A stretch of 64,000 bases of DNA from Secundilactobacillus pentosiphilus (GCF_002217985.1 NZ_BCMI01000001.1:176455-240454); one strand, 5' to 3'; positions 52,778 to 62,641 are shown, numbered from the stretch's first letter. Translations and numbers: made by a program. The notes: generated by a model from the sequence alone, not told the origin.

Positions 52778-53701
52778 ATGGCTGAAGACGAACACATGTC
52801 AGGTAGAAAGTTTTTCGCGGTTACCGTACTTAATAGTGCCATCACGATAGTGGAAGCGGTTGGTGGCCTGCTGTCTGGTAGTTTGTCCTTGCTTTCTGAT
52901 GCCTTCCATAACCTCGGTGATACCTTTTCTGTTATCATCAGCTACATTGCACACCGGATCAGTTTGCGGGATGAAGATGAACGTAACACCTTTGGTTACG
53001 GACGGGCGCAAATTTTGGCAGCCATGCTGAACGCCGTTTTACTGATCGTAGTCTCTATTTTTCTTGTGATTGAGGCTATTAAGAGGCTTACCCATCCAGA
53101 AACGATCAATGGCGAACTGATGATGACGGTTGCCATTATTGGCTTAATCGCCAACTTAGCTTCAACTGTTTTAATGCATCGTGGTGCCAAACATAATTTG
53201 AATATGAAGGCCACTTACCTGCATTTTCTAAGTGATACGTTATCGTCAGTTGGTATTATATTCGGTGCTGCGATGGTTCAGTGGTATAATGTTGTTATCA
53301 TTGACCCGATCATCACGATAATTGTGGCCGTTTATATTACCTGCGAGTCGTGGCCAATTGTACGCCACACGATCACCATTTTGATGCAGGGTGCTCCCAA
53401 AATTGACTACGACACCGTTAAGCAAGATCTAATGCAAATAGATGGTATTACCAATGTTCACCACATTCACATTTGGATGATCGATGAAAATCGCATCATG
53501 TTTTCAGCTCACATTAATATGCGTGATATGCTGCTCAGTGAAGCTGAACCGATTTACCATCAGGTTGAAGAATTACTGGCGAAGAAGTATGGTATTTGTC
53601 ACGTGACGCTGCAAGCGGAAGATCTCCGCGGACGCGGTGAAGAAATGATTTTGAATGAAGATTTAAGACAGCAACTTTTAAAACGGCAAAATGAAGAATA
53701 A
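52778..53701 (+). CDS. Cation diffusion facilitator (metal exporter)
   Basis: A 307-residue CDF protein with six helices. Metal-binding residues are in SDAFHNLGDTF (helix 2) and HFLSDTLSSVG (helix 5), and a cytoplasmic C-terminal domain has NVHHIHIWMI. It exports divalent cations (Zn, Co, or Mn) in exchange for protons. It is co-transcribed with a DtxR/MntR-type regulator 17 bases downstream, which hints at manganese or iron. GGGAGG precedes the ATG. Confidence 0.9.
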   Translation: MAEDEHMSGRKFFAVTVLNSAITIVEAVGGLLSGSLSLLSDAFHNLGDTFSVIISYIAHRISLRDEDERNTFGYGRAQILAAMLNAVLLIVVSIFLVIEAIKRLTHPETINGELMMTVAIIGLIANLASTVLMHRGAKHNLNMKATYLHFLSDTLSSVGIIFGAAMVQWYNVVIIDPIITIIVAVYITCESWPIVRHTITILMQGAPKIDYDTVKQDLMQIDGITNVHHIHIWMIDENRIMFSAHINMRDMLLSEAEPIYHQVEELLAKKYGICHVTLQAEDLRGRGEEMILNEDLRQQLLKRQNEE

Positions 53702-53718
53702 CAAGGAGTAAATTAACT

Positions 53719-54378
53719 ATGACACCCATGAAAGAGGATTATTTAAAAATTATCTTTGAACTTGGTGGCGCAAGCGAGAAAGTTTCTAACAAGCAGATCG
53801 CCATTAGTCTTAACATTGCGGCTGGTTCGGTCACTGAAATGATCAATAAGATGGTTGAAGAAGACCTCGTCATTCACGAACCTTACGCCGGCATTTCGCT
53901 GACTGACAAGGGCCGTTCAAAAGCGGTGACGCTAGTTCGTAAGCACCGTCTGTGGGAAACGTTTCTGGTTAAAAAGTTAAACTATGCCTTGCCTGATTTG
54001 GACGTTGAAGCTGAGAAACTGGAACACGTCACTAGCGAAAAGCTGGCAAATGCGATGGATGACGCGCTGGATCACCCTAAGAAGTGTCCCCATGGCGGCA
54101 CGATTCCGGATCGTAACGGTCACTTCGACAGTGAGTCCCACTTGATCTTAAACGCCGCTAAGGATGGCGAAATCGTTACGGTATCACGGTTTATCGATAA
54201 CCATGACCTCCTGACGTACTTGGGCGATATCAAGCTGGACATTGGTGATAAGTTAAAGGTCAACAAGCATGATCCTTTTGAAGGACCGGTGTTAGTGACC
54301 AACTTAACCGATAATCTAGAGCTGACCATCGGTTACAAAGCAGCGCACTATATTTTCGTTGAACGCGACAAAAAATAA
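53719..54378 (+). CDS. DtxR/MntR-family metal-dependent regulator
   Basis: A 219-residue regulator with an N-terminal winged helix (VSNKQIAISLNIAAGSVTEMI, about residues 19-39), a metal-binding/dimerisation domain (AEKLEHVTSEKLANAMDDAL and PKKCPHGGTIP) and a C-terminal FeoA-like SH3 domain (about 145-219). Such proteins bind Mn(II) or Fe(II) and repress uptake or activate efflux genes. It is in one transcript with a CDF exporter. Confidence 0.9.
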   Translation: MTPMKEDYLKIIFELGGASEKVSNKQIAISLNIAAGSVTEMINKMVEEDLVIHEPYAGISLTDKGRSKAVTLVRKHRLWETFLVKKLNYALPDLDVEAEKLEHVTSEKLANAMDDALDHPKKCPHGGTIPDRNGHFDSESHLILNAAKDGEIVTVSRFIDNHDLLTYLGDIKLDIGDKLKVNKHDPFEGPVLVTNLTDNLELTIGYKAAHYIFVERDKK

Positions 54379-54418
54379 GAAGCTAGCCCCCATGAATCAA
54401 TGGGGGACTAGCTTCTTT
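54379..54418. terminator. Bidirectional terminator
   Basis: GAAGCTAG and CTAGCTTC flank CCCCCAT / ATGGGGG. It ends the DtxR operon and the convergent TauE cluster. Confidence 0.85.
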
Positions 54419-54753
54419 TATGATTTCAGCAGTAATAGCAGTAAGAGTGCATTTACCAGGGCGGTTAACAGCGGCCCAGCGGTTTTGAACCGGCTGATCT
54501 TCAGGCCGATCAAACCGTCAAACAGCTGCACTAAGATCATGGCAGTCGCCAAGGTGGTTAAATAGGGCCGTGAAATAAAGATGATGAGGCCGATTGAGAC
54601 CACGAGCAGAGCTAAGCTCCTGGAAACGGCGTATTTAGCGGTGGTCAGTGAGCTGCCGGCCTTTTTCTTGGCTGAGCTATAGGCTTCAATGGAAAAGCCG
54701 AAGCTGACGGCGGCGCTGATCAAGGTAAAAATGGCACAAATATAGTAAGTCAA
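54418..54753 (-). CDS. Four-helix membrane protein of unknown function
   Basis: A 111-residue protein starting at a TTG with GAGGA 8 bases upstream. Four hydrophobic helices are visible (YICAIFTLISAAVSFGFSI, SLALLVVSIGLIIFI, LATAMILVQLFDGLIGLK, LLTALVNALLLLLLLKS). It is last in a run with a DUF1634 and a TauE/SafE gene, so it may belong to that system. No family is recognised. Confidence 0.65.
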   Translation of the reverse strand: MTYYICAIFTLISAAVSFGFSIEAYSSAKKKAGSSLTTAKYAVSRSLALLVVSIGLIIFISRPYLTTLATAMILVQLFDGLIGLKISRFKTAGPLLTALVNALLLLLLLKS

Positions 54754-54797
54754 TGAAGCGTTCCTCGTTTCTAAAGTTAAGAATCAGTCTTTTTGGG

Positions 54798-55187
54798 TTA
54801 CACGGTATGTCCGATCACAAAACTGATACATAGAATCACTAATACGATGGAAGTGATCCAGACGTAGAGCGTGTCGTGTTCTTTATAAAAAGCGTAGATG
54901 GAAACCACCACACGCAGCACGGGCGTCATGATCAGGCAGAACATGCCGACCATCATGACAGCGTAAGGCTTCAACGCGATGGTGCCGGCAACGATGCCCT
55001 TAATGGTCGTTGGCTGATGGCCGACTGGATAACCGCCATTGCCGCCGTTCATTAACAGCAAGATCAGGCCAAATAGCATGATGACGGCAGCAACCGCGAC
55101 GCCAATCTGCAAAATGCGGCCAATGATGCCTTCAATGTGTGCCATTTCAGTTGCGGTGGCCCTTCTTTGATGTGATTGATCGTCCAT
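54798..55187 (-). CDS. DUF1634 membrane protein
   Basis: A 129-residue protein with three hydrophobic helices (about residues 29-48, 73-96 and 104-126). DUF1634 proteins are found beside TauE/SafE genes, as here: it starts 3 bases after the TauE stop, with GGAGG supplied by the end of that gene. It probably helps the anion exporter; the role is not known. Confidence 0.8.
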   Translation of the reverse strand: MDDQSHQRRATATEMAHIEGIIGRILQIGVAVAAVIMLFGLILLLMNGGNGGYPVGHQPTTIKGIVAGTIALKPYAVMMVGMFCLIMTPVLRVVVSIYAFYKEHDTLYVWITSIVLVILCISFVIGHTV

Positions 55188-55190
55188 GTG

Positions 55191-56033
55191 TTAACCTCCA
55201 ATGATGCCTTTATACAGCATTTGCAAACCGATAAATAAAATGACGGGAATAAAAATAATGCGGATCACTCGGGCTGGTAAGACCTGCATCACACGCGAAC
55301 CGATCACCGCGCCGACTAGGATACCTAGGGCTAATGGCACCGCAATGTTTGGTAGAATTGAACCGTTGAAGAAGTAAACGGTGGCACTAGCAGCAGCGGT
55401 GACGCCCATCATCAGGTTACTGGTAGCCGATGACGGTTTTAACGGCATCTTCATAAAGGTATCCATAGCGGTGACCTTGAAGGCACCAGAACCGATGCCT
55501 AACATTCCGCTGGCTAGACCGGCACCCAGCATTACTAGAAAGCCTTGGGGAACTTCTTCAACTTGATAAGTAACTTGCTTAAGGGCCGCTTTATCATAAT
55601 ACGACCCGTTTAACTTCAGTTTGGTGGCAATTTGGTCAGGCTTGACGTTGGTCATGACTTCTTGACCGCGTCTTAATTTGCGCCACATGTTCCAACCAGA
55701 AAAGACCAGTAATGCGCCAAACAATAAGTAGAGGTATTTCGGATCCAGGATGCCGGTTAAAAGGGCACCGGAGATCCCGCCGATAGTGGTCGCAATTTCA
55801 AGAAACATAGCTACTCGCAGGTTTAATACATCGTCTCTCAGGTAGGCAATGGTTGAACCGGAACTAGTGGCGATCACCGCGATGATACTTGCCCCAATGG
55901 CATATTTGATATCTAAACCCATCATTAAAGTCAAGATGGGTGTAATGATGATCCCGCCGCCTAAACCTAGAATTGCGCCGGCAATCCCGGCAAATAGACC
56001 GACGCCCATCATTATGAGCATTGTTTGAACCAT
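55191..56033 (-). CDS. TauE/SafE-family sulfite or sulfonate exporter-like protein
   Basis: A 280-residue protein with eight hydrophobic helices and the family pattern LGLGGGIIITPILTLMMG near the start and LASGMLGIGSGAFKV in the second half (the two-fold repeat). Members move sulfite, sulfonates or other organic anions out of or into the cell. AGAGAGG precedes the ATG. It is first in a three-gene operon. Confidence 0.85.
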   Translation of the reverse strand: MVQTMLIMMGVGLFAGIAGAILGLGGGIIITPILTLMMGLDIKYAIGASIIAVIATSSGSTIAYLRDDVLNLRVAMFLEIATTIGGISGALLTGILDPKYLYLLFGALLVFSGWNMWRKLRRGQEVMTNVKPDQIATKLKLNGSYYDKAALKQVTYQVEEVPQGFLVMLGAGLASGMLGIGSGAFKVTAMDTFMKMPLKPSSATSNLMMGVTAAASATVYFFNGSILPNIAVPLALGILVGAVIGSRVMQVLPARVIRIIFIPVILFIGLQMLYKGIIGG

Positions 56034-56350
56034 GATAGTTTCCTCTCTTGAATAGCAATAAAATATTCCCCACCAACTTTAGCATACTTTCCCCTATCTT
56101 GGTACGTGTAAAATGAAGCAAGCGTGTGACGCAGGCTAAGGCGATATTCAAGTAGTGAACTAAAGCACATTTAGACGGCGTTTTAGCATAAGATCAGCTG
56201 AAGCCCTTATCAACATAAACTGGTGCCGCAAGTCCTACTATTTCTAAATTTTGTAATAACAATCCCAAATTCAATATCAGCCATGTGATAATGTATGCTA
56301 TACTCAATTTCGCAGTGTTAAATCGTTAACCATATTGGGAGGAAGCAACA
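56034..56350. other. Divergent promoter interval
   Basis: Between the TauE operon and the PAP2 gene. A TATACT (56298-56303) lies about 45 bases before the PAP2 start. No gene is seen. Confidence 0.4.
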
Positions 56351-57016
56351 ATGATTATTCAACAAGAACGGGACCGGCCGTTTCGCTTGCTAGTCAGTGG
56401 CGGCCTGTTTGCGTTTTTAGCAGCTGTCGTCATGGGACAGTCTGGGTTATTGGAATTTATCGATGGGGTCCTGATTGAAGTTGTTCAAAAGCATCAGTCC
56501 GGCGCCAAAGAAGTGCTGATGAAACTCATTTCGTTTTTAAGCAGTCCAACGTTTGATATCTTTTGGGTGCTGCTGATTGCCTTTCTGCTGTGGGGGTTCA
56601 AGTATCGGATCCCCGCACTGTGGGCACTTGGAACTTTGTTTGGCGGCGATATTATCGCAACGCTAGTCAAACATATTGTTCAGCGGCCGCGGCCAATTGG
56701 TCATTTGGCCAGCGACAACGGTTTTAGTTTTCCTAGCGGGCACGTCTTCGGCATGACGCTGGTGATTGCTATTTTATGGATCGTGGTTGTACCGATGATT
56801 GAAAAGGATTGGCAGTTAATTTTGGTGAGAACTATCATGATTATTTGGTTGATCCTGTTAGCCTTATCCCGCGTCTACCTGGGAGCGCATTATCCAACTG
56901 ATACCATTGGTGCAATCCTTTTAGCGTATGCTTGGTTGCAGATCTGCGAGTGGTTATACCTCTGGCTGGCGCCTAAGCTACTGCACGTCAAATTGTTAAA
57001 GCGATCGGTATACTAA
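56351..57016 (+). CDS. PAP2-family membrane phosphatase
   Basis: A 221-residue protein with about five to six helices and the three phosphatase motifs: KHIVQRPRP (KXXXXXXRP), PSGH, and SRVYLGAHYPTD (SRXXXXXHXXXD). It probably dephosphorylates undecaprenyl pyrophosphate or phosphatidylglycerol phosphate on the outer face. GGGAGGAAG precedes the ATG. Confidence 0.9.
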   Translation: MIIQQERDRPFRLLVSGGLFAFLAAVVMGQSGLLEFIDGVLIEVVQKHQSGAKEVLMKLISFLSSPTFDIFWVLLIAFLLWGFKYRIPALWALGTLFGGDIIATLVKHIVQRPRPIGHLASDNGFSFPSGHVFGMTLVIAILWIVVVPMIEKDWQLILVRTIMIIWLILLALSRVYLGAHYPTDTIGAILLAYAWLQICEWLYLWLAPKLLHVKLLKRSVY

Positions 57017-57046
57017 TTGTTAGCTGATTTTAAAAAGTGAGAAAAT

Positions 57047-57074
57047 AAAAGCAATGGCCGCGGCCATTGCTTTT
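57047..57074. terminator. Perfect palindromic terminator
   Basis: A 14-bp inverted repeat without a loop (AAAAGCAATGGCCG / CGGCCATTGCTTTT). It serves the PAP2 and convergent esterase genes. Confidence 0.85.
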
Positions 57075-57087
57075 TTGATGATTCATC

Positions 57088-57888
57088 TTACAGTGTGGTG
57101 TTCAGCCACTCTTCGGCCAGTTTTAGCCAGTGAGCAACGTGCGGCTGGTTAGCATCACGTTTCCAGGCCGTCAAATGATTGGCCAGTGCCAACCCGTGTG
57201 GGCCGTGGCGGAAAACGTGGAGTTCAAAGGGGACCTTAGCTTGGCTTAACGCATTAGCATAGGCCAAACTATTTGCAGATGGTACCAGCGGATCATCTGC
57301 CGTTGTCCAGATAAAGGTGGGTGCGTTGTTTTCTCCGACGTGTTCGTCAGCCGCGATGGCGTCCGGGTCATCGGTCCACTGCGCAAGCATGCCCTCCTTA
57401 ACCGGAAAGCCTAGCTTGGGACTGATCACCGGGTAGCCCAGCAGAATGGCTTGGGGCTGCATGGTGTCAGCAGCAACGCCAGCTTGACCGGCTAGCCATT
57501 CCGAATGCCAGTAATCATTGTAGAGCGCAGCAACGTGGCCGCCAACTGAAAAGCCGGCAATAGCAATTCGATCGGGGTCAACAAGCCAATCGGCAGCATT
57601 TTTTCTCAAGCGGGATACGGCCCGCGCCAATTCAACTAGCGGTGCTGGGTGCAGCGGCTGTTTTTCATCGACAAAGCTGTAGCGTAAATAAAAGGCCTGG
57701 TACCCCAGATTTGCAAAGGCCATCGCCAGTGTTTCTGACTGCTGTTCGGGAATGTGGGTGTAGGAACCTCCGGGAACAACAATGATCGCGGGGTAGACTT
57801 GATCCGGATTATCAGGATCTTTTTCCCGTAAGTAACCCTGTAGATAAGCGGCAGTATCGCTGCCGAGCGATTCTTTAACGATTTGCAT
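57088..57888 (-). CDS. Alpha/beta hydrolase (acetyl-esterase-like)
   Basis: About 266 residues. It shows the oxyanion loop VVPGGSYTHI, the nucleophile Ser in IAGFSVGGHVA, an Asp in TTADDPLVP and the His in RHGPHGLALA. The BD-FAE/xylan esterase-like group fits; the natural ester is unknown. The start at 57888 has AGGA 8 bases upstream; ATGs at 57897 and 57894 are also in frame. Single gene. Confidence 0.85.
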   Translation of the reverse strand: MQIVKESLGSDTAAYLQGYLREKDPDNPDQVYPAIIVVPGGSYTHIPEQQSETLAMAFANLGYQAFYLRYSFVDEKQPLHPAPLVELARAVSRLRKNAADWLVDPDRIAIAGFSVGGHVAALYNDYWHSEWLAGQAGVAADTMQPQAILLGYPVISPKLGFPVKEGMLAQWTDDPDAIAADEHVGENNAPTFIWTTADDPLVPSANSLAYANALSQAKVPFELHVFRHGPHGLALANHLTAWKRDANQPHVAHWLKLAEEWLNTTL

Positions 57889-58002
57889 AGTCATCATCCT
57901 AATTGTAATCTATAATGAAACTTAACCAAAGAGTGCGTTAACAAAACTCAATAAGAATAGTTTAACGCATTTTTGACTTGAGTAAAAAGGGAACGATTGA
58001 TA

Positions 58003-58533
58003 ATGCCTACAATACATACACAACGACTAATGATGCGCCAGTTTGTGGCGTCCGACTTGGACGACTATTACGCCATCGTTGGGGATCAAGAAAATGCAAA
58101 AGCAGCGGGTTTTCAGTACGCGCGTCGTAGGGAAGACGCAGATTATCTTCTGCAAACTGCGATTAAGCAGGAAATGGTGTTTGCCATTGTGGAAAGGGTC
58201 ACGCAGCGGGTGATCGGCAGTATCGGCCTTTATCCGAAACTTGCCGAAAACGGTGAACGGGAACGGGGGGCAGCGGAGATCGGCTACGTTTTAAACCGTT
58301 CCTACTGGGGACAAGGCTACATGACGGAAGCTGCGGCGGGCTTAGTTAAGGCGGTTTTTAATCAGCAATTACTGCAAACGATTTGGGCCAGTTTTTTGAG
58401 TGAAAATACGCGTTCCAAACGGGTACTCGAAAAACTCGGCTTTCACTACTTTGACGAATTTACGCATTCCAAGTATGCCTTGTATCAGCCGGGAAAAGTT
58501 GAAGTTGTTTATCGGCTGGACATTAACCAGTGA
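58003..58533 (+). CDS. GNAT-family acetyltransferase (RimJ/RimL type)
   Basis: A 176-residue protein beginning MPTIHTQRLMMRQF, the classical start of RimJ/RimL-like enzymes. It contains EIGYVLNRSYWGQGYMTEAA and the acetyl-CoA region ASFLSENTRSKRVLEKLGFHY. It acetylates an N-terminus or small amine. The ATG at 58003 has AAAGGGAA upstream. It immediately precedes the lysine riboswitch of the next gene. Confidence 0.88.
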   Translation: MPTIHTQRLMMRQFVASDLDDYYAIVGDQENAKAAGFQYARRREDADYLLQTAIKQEMVFAIVERVTQRVIGSIGLYPKLAENGERERGAAEIGYVLNRSYWGQGYMTEAAAGLVKAVFNQQLLQTIWASFLSENTRSKRVLEKLGFHYFDEFTHSKYALYQPGKVEVVYRLDINQ

Positions 58534-58540
58534 AGACTGC

Positions 58541-58802
58541 TTGCATTTTAATCTGGAACGGTTTAATATTGAAACCATCAAAAGAAGAGGCGCGAATTAA
58601 ATGAGTCGCTTTCACGAGAACAATCAGGTTCTGTGACTGAAAGTAAAAGGGTAATTCGCCGAAGCTCAACGTGACTGATAGCACGCGGAGCTGGGACCAG
58701 TTTTAAGAAGGCTGGGACTGTCGCAGCGATGTGTTGCGGAGAGCTTCCTACGGTAGAATGACTTCAGGTCGTCTCGCAGGTTGCTGCAGGCGGCCTTTTT
58801 TA
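58541..58802 (+). promoter_or_regulatory. Promoter and lysine riboswitch (L-box) with terminator
   Basis: TTGCAT (58541-58546) and TAATAT (58564-58569) with 17 bases make a promoter. The aptamer follows: AGAAGAGGCGCG, GGTAATTCGCCGAAG, then CTGGGACCAG, and GGCTGGGACTGTCGC (about 58584-58724). These match the conserved lysine riboswitch segments. A terminator (58766-58802) ends in TTTTTT. Lysine should stop transcription of the permease. Confidence 0.9.
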
Positions 58803-58835
58803 TTGGCAAAATAAGAATGAAAGTGAGTGTCGGTA

Positions 58836-60311
58836 ATGGCGAAGCAAGCAAGTAGCAATGGTGACAATCAGGTCAAGCGTGAGCTTAAGACCCGTCACCT
58901 TTCAATGATCGCGCTGGGCGGCAGTATTGGAACCGGGTTATTCGTTGCCAGTGGGTCAGCAATTTCAAAGGCGGGCCCTGGCGGTGGTCTGTTAGCCTAT
59001 GTGGCTTTGGGGGTCATGGTTTATTTCTTAATGACGTCTTTGGGTGAAATGGCAACAAACATGCCCGTATCAGGTTCTTTTTCAACGTATTCAACTAAGT
59101 ACGTCGATCCGGCATTAGGTTTTGCAATGGGCTGGAATTATTGGTTTAACTGGGCAATTACCTTGGCGGTGGATATTAGTACCGCTGCGTTGGTGATGAA
59201 GTTCTGGCTGCCTAACGTGCCTGGGTGGATCTGGAGCACGCTGATTCTAGTCATGATTTTTCTGATTAACGCCTTAACCGTTAAGGCGTTTGGCGAAACG
59301 GAGTATTGGATGGCGATGATTAAAGTTGTCACCGTTGTCGTTTTTCTGGTTGTAGGTTTTCTAACCATTTTTGGCATCATGGGCGGACACGCAGTTGGTC
59401 TCACTAACTTTACCTATAAGCAAGCGCCATTTGTAGGTGGGGTACCCGCAATTTTAAGCGTGTTTGTTGTTGCTGGGTTCTCCTTTCAAGGGACTGAACT
59501 AGTGGGAATTACAGCCGGCGAATCAGCAACGCCGGAAAAGAGTGTTCCTAAGGCGATTAACCAAGTCTTCTGGCGGATCTTGCTGTTCTACATTCTGGCC
59601 ATCTTCGTGATTGCTTGTTTGATTCCGTATACCAGTCCTAAATTATTGGGGTCATCTGCCAGCGATATCGCAATCAGTCCATTTACGCTGGTCTTCCAGA
59701 GGGCTGGACTTGCGGCTGCGGCTAGTGTCATGAACGCGGTCATACTGACTTCCGTTATTTCAGCGGCAAATTCGGGGATGTATGCTTCTTCACGGATGCT
59801 ATATTCGCTATCCTTGGATCATTTCGCGCCGAAGTACTTTCAGCATACAACTAAGAATGGTGTGCCGTTGCGGGCCCAAGCTGCAACGACGGTGATTGGC
59901 GCCATTGCATTTATTACTAGTATCACAGGGCCGGAAGTTTATACCTGGCTGGTTGCTGCTTCTGGGCTGACCGGGTTTATTGCTTGGGTAGGGATTGCCA
60001 TTTCCCATTTTCGGTTCCGTCGAGCCTTCATTAAACAGGGCCATCAAGTATCCGAACTGAAGTATCATGCTAAATGGTTCCCGTTTGGGCCGATTTTGGC
60101 TTTGGTCCTTTGTATTTTAGTGATCGTCGGCCAAAACACAACGGCATTTGCTCATTTTGATTGGGAGCAAATTGCGGTGACTTATTTGAGTGTGCCGCTG
60201 TTCTTTATCCTATTTGTCTGGTATAAGATCAGCCACCACACTCACTTGATCCCGTTGGATAAAGTGGACGTTGCTCCCCACAAACGTGAGGAAGTCGAGT
60301 CTGAAGAGTAA
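58836..60311 (+). CDS. lysP: Lysine-specific amino acid permease (LysP-type)
   Basis: About 491 residues and twelve helices of the APC amino acid permease family. It begins KRELKTRHLSMIALGGSIGTGLFVASG, and GTELVGITAGES is the core helix 6 segment. A lysine riboswitch directly before it makes lysine the probable cargo. The ATG at 58836 is chosen; a GTG at 58827 is possible. The ribosome site is weak in both cases. Lysine uptake is driven by protons. Confidence 0.92.
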   Translation: MAKQASSNGDNQVKRELKTRHLSMIALGGSIGTGLFVASGSAISKAGPGGGLLAYVALGVMVYFLMTSLGEMATNMPVSGSFSTYSTKYVDPALGFAMGWNYWFNWAITLAVDISTAALVMKFWLPNVPGWIWSTLILVMIFLINALTVKAFGETEYWMAMIKVVTVVVFLVVGFLTIFGIMGGHAVGLTNFTYKQAPFVGGVPAILSVFVVAGFSFQGTELVGITAGESATPEKSVPKAINQVFWRILLFYILAIFVIACLIPYTSPKLLGSSASDIAISPFTLVFQRAGLAAAASVMNAVILTSVISAANSGMYASSRMLYSLSLDHFAPKYFQHTTKNGVPLRAQAATTVIGAIAFITSITGPEVYTWLVAASGLTGFIAWVGIAISHFRFRRAFIKQGHQVSELKYHAKWFPFGPILALVLCILVIVGQNTTAFAHFDWEQIAVTYLSVPLFFILFVWYKISHHTHLIPLDKVDVAPHKREEVESEE

Positions 60312-60324
60312 TTTAACACCGAGA

Positions 60325-60355
60325 AACGCCATCCTTTTTGGAGGGCGTTTTTTAT
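60325..60355 (+). terminator. Terminator after lysP
   Basis: AAACGCC(A)TCC pairs with GGA(G)GGCGTTT around TTTTT, with a T-run. Confidence 0.75.
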
Positions 60356-60435
60356 TTAACACAACATATTGCATTTACCGCTAGCCATGATACAATATGA
60401 AGTACTGACTTTTGAGGTTAAAGGAGAAATTATTA

Positions 60436-61074
60436 ATGATCGTACTTTCAGGAACTATTGGGGCCGGCAAAACCAGTTTGACCCATTTGCTTGCACATCA
60501 CTTAAATAAACCAGCTTATTATGAATCAGTAGAGGATAACGAAATTTTACCGTTGTTCTATAAGGATCCTAAGAAGTACGGCTTCTTGCTGCAGATCTAT
60601 TTTTTGAACAAGCGTTTAGACAGCATTAAAGAAGCTGCCAAGGATGACGAGGCTGTTTTAGACCGCTCCATTTTTGAGGATTCACTATTATTCAAGCTCA
60701 ACGCTGATTTAGGCCGTGCAACCCAGACTGAATCGAATATTTATAATTCTCTGCTTCAAAACATGATGGAAGAGCTGCCTAACACCGACGAAAAAAAGAA
60801 CCCTGACTTGTTGATTCACATCAACATTTCGTTTGACACCATGTTGTCCCGCATTAAGAAGCGTGGGCGGTCATACGAACAGGTTGATAAGGATCCAAGT
60901 TTGTACAACTACTATAAGGAACTCGATGCCCGTTACGTGGACTGGTATAACCGGTATGACAAGTCACCGAAAATGGCAATTAATGGTGATGAATTGGACT
61001 TTGTGGAAGATCCAAGCGCCCAGAAGAAGGTGCTTTCATTGGTTGATCAAAAAATTGCGGAACTGAATCTGTAG
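60436..61074 (+). CDS. Deoxynucleoside kinase (dAdo/dGuo type)
   Basis: A 212-residue kinase with the P-loop GTIGAGKTS (residues 6-14), the DRS motif in LDRSIFEDSLLF and a lid region (RIKKRGRSYEQ). It phosphorylates deoxyadenosine or deoxyguanosine with ATP for salvage. AAAGGAG before the ATG at 60436 marks the start. Lactobacilli commonly carry two such kinases; only one is in this window. Confidence 0.88.
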   Translation: MIVLSGTIGAGKTSLTHLLAHHLNKPAYYESVEDNEILPLFYKDPKKYGFLLQIYFLNKRLDSIKEAAKDDEAVLDRSIFEDSLLFKLNADLGRATQTESNIYNSLLQNMMEELPNTDEKKNPDLLIHINISFDTMLSRIKKRGRSYEQVDKDPSLYNYYKELDARYVDWYNRYDKSPKMAINGDELDFVEDPSAQKKVLSLVDQKIAELNL

Positions 61075-61082
61075 TAATTTGG

Positions 61083-61320
61083 TTGCTTTTAGAGATTAAA
61101 TATTCTACAATGAATGCAATCATAAAACGCGATGTACCTTTAAGTAGATGCTCAGAGAGACGGGTTGCTGAGAACCGTTCATCGAAACTCCAGTACATTA
61201 AAGCGGACAGTTAATCCTGTACGGTTGATCACCGTTACCGACATAGAGTGTGTGGCTTAGGCTGCAAACTTGGGTGGTACCGCGAGCTTTCGTCCCAATA
61301 TTTTGGGGCGGAAGCTTTTT
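61083..61320 (+). promoter_or_regulatory. Promoter and T-box leader of serS (Ser specifier)
   Basis: TTGCTT (61083-61088) and TACAAT (61106-61111) are 17 bases apart. The leader has Stem I arms GATGTAC / GTACAT, an AGAGAGACGG purine run and the T-box GGGTGGTACCGCG (61272-61284). A terminator follows (AGCTTTCGTCCC / GGGGCGGAAGCT) with a T-run. A TCC at 61189-61191 in the specifier position fits serine. Uncharged tRNA-Ser turns the gene on. Confidence 0.92.
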
Positions 61321-61354
61321 TTGCGGGCCAAAAAAGATGAAGGGAGCAGTAGTT

Positions 61355-62629
61355 ATGATTGATTTAAAGTTAGTACGAAACGAAACGGATTTTGTTAAGG
61401 AAAAGTTAGCGACCCGCGGGGTTGAGGCGGCAGAAATTGACGCCTTGCTGGCAGCTGATCAGAAACGGCGTGACCTGATCGTTAAAAGTGAAACGATGAA
61501 GGCCAGCCGTAATCAAGTATCTGACGAAATTTCGCAACTGAAACGCAATAAAGAGGATGCATCGGATAAAATTACGCAAATGAAACAGGTCAGCGCGGAT
61601 ATTAAAGCCTTGGATGAACAGTTGACGGAGGTTGCTGACGACGTTTACGATAAGGCTTCCCGTCTGCCTAACATTCCTAACGATAACGTTCCCGTTGGTT
61701 TAACTGAAGACGGCTCCGTTGAACTGCGTAAATGGGGTGAAATTCCGGACTTTGGTTTCAAGCCTAAGTCCCACTGGGAAATTGGCGAGACTCTGGGAAT
61801 TTTAGATTTTGAACGTGGTGCTAAGGTTTCTGGCAGCCGCTTCCTGTATTACATCGGCCAAGGGGCCCGTTTGGAACGTGCGCTTTATAACTTCTTCCTG
61901 GATGAAAACGAAAAGGCTGGTTTTACCGAAGTCTTACCGCCGTACATGGTCAACAGTGCTTCCATGTTTGGTACTGGTCAGTTCCCTAAGTTTACTGAAG
62001 ACGTTTATTCACTGAAGGAAGCCGACGAAACGCTGATCCCCACCGCGGAAGTACCGTTAGTCAACTACTATCGTGATGATGTCATTGATACTGATAAGTT
62101 ACCGGTTAAGTTTACCGCCTTAACGCCTGCCTTCCGTTCTGAAGCAGGCAGTGCCGGTCGGGATACGCGAGGCCTGATTCGGCTGCACCAGTTTAATAAG
62201 GTTGAAATGGTGCAGTTTACGAAGCCTGAACAGTCGTGGGATGCGTTGGAAATGATGACTAACCACGCTGAAGACTTGCTGAAGAAGCTGGGCTTAGCGC
62301 ATCACGTGATTACGTTGACCACCAGTGATATGAGCTTTACTGCTGCTATGACTCATGACCTTGAAGTCTGGATTCCGTATCAAGACAAGTACCGTGAAAT
62401 TTCGAGCTGCTCGAACTGTACCGATTTTCAAGCGCGTCGTTCGCACATCCAGTATCGCGATGATAATGGCAAACTGCAGTACGTGCATACCTTGAATGGT
62501 TCTGGTTTGGCAGTTGGCCGGACCGTTGCCGCCATTTTGGAGAACTACCAAAATGAGGATGGGACCGTTAATATTCCAGACGTTTTGCAACCGTACATGG
62601 GTGGTCAAACTAAAATCGTTAAAGAGTAA
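61355..62629 (+). CDS. serS: Seryl-tRNA synthetase
   Basis: A 424-residue class II synthetase that charges tRNA-Ser. It begins [18 protein letters not shown], has an N-terminal coiled coil that binds the long variable arm (about residues 28-100), and class II motifs [28 protein letters not shown] and [10 protein letters not shown]. The ATG at 61355 has GGGAG 8 bases upstream. Control is by a T-box leader. Confidence 0.97.
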   Translation: MIDLKLVRNETDFVKEKLATRGVEAAEIDALLAADQKRRDLIVKSETMKASRNQVSDEISQLKRNKEDASDKITQMKQVSADIKALDEQLTEVADDVYDKASRLPNIPNDNVPVGLTEDGSVELRKWGEIPDFGFKPKSHWEIGETLGILDFERGAKVSGSRFLYYIGQGARLERALYNFFLDENEKAGFTEVLPPYMVNSASMFGTGQFPKFTEDVYSLKEADETLIPTAEVPLVNYYRDDVIDTDKLPVKFTALTPAFRSEAGSAGRDTRGLIRLHQFNKVEMVQFTKPEQSWDALEMMTNHAEDLLKKLGLAHHVITLTTSDMSFTAAMTHDLEVWIPYQDKYREISSCSNCTDFQARRSHIQYRDDNGKLQYVHTLNGSGLAVGRTVAAILENYQNEDGTVNIPDVLQPYMGGQTKIVKE

Positions 62630-62641
62630 TTGAACCTACTT

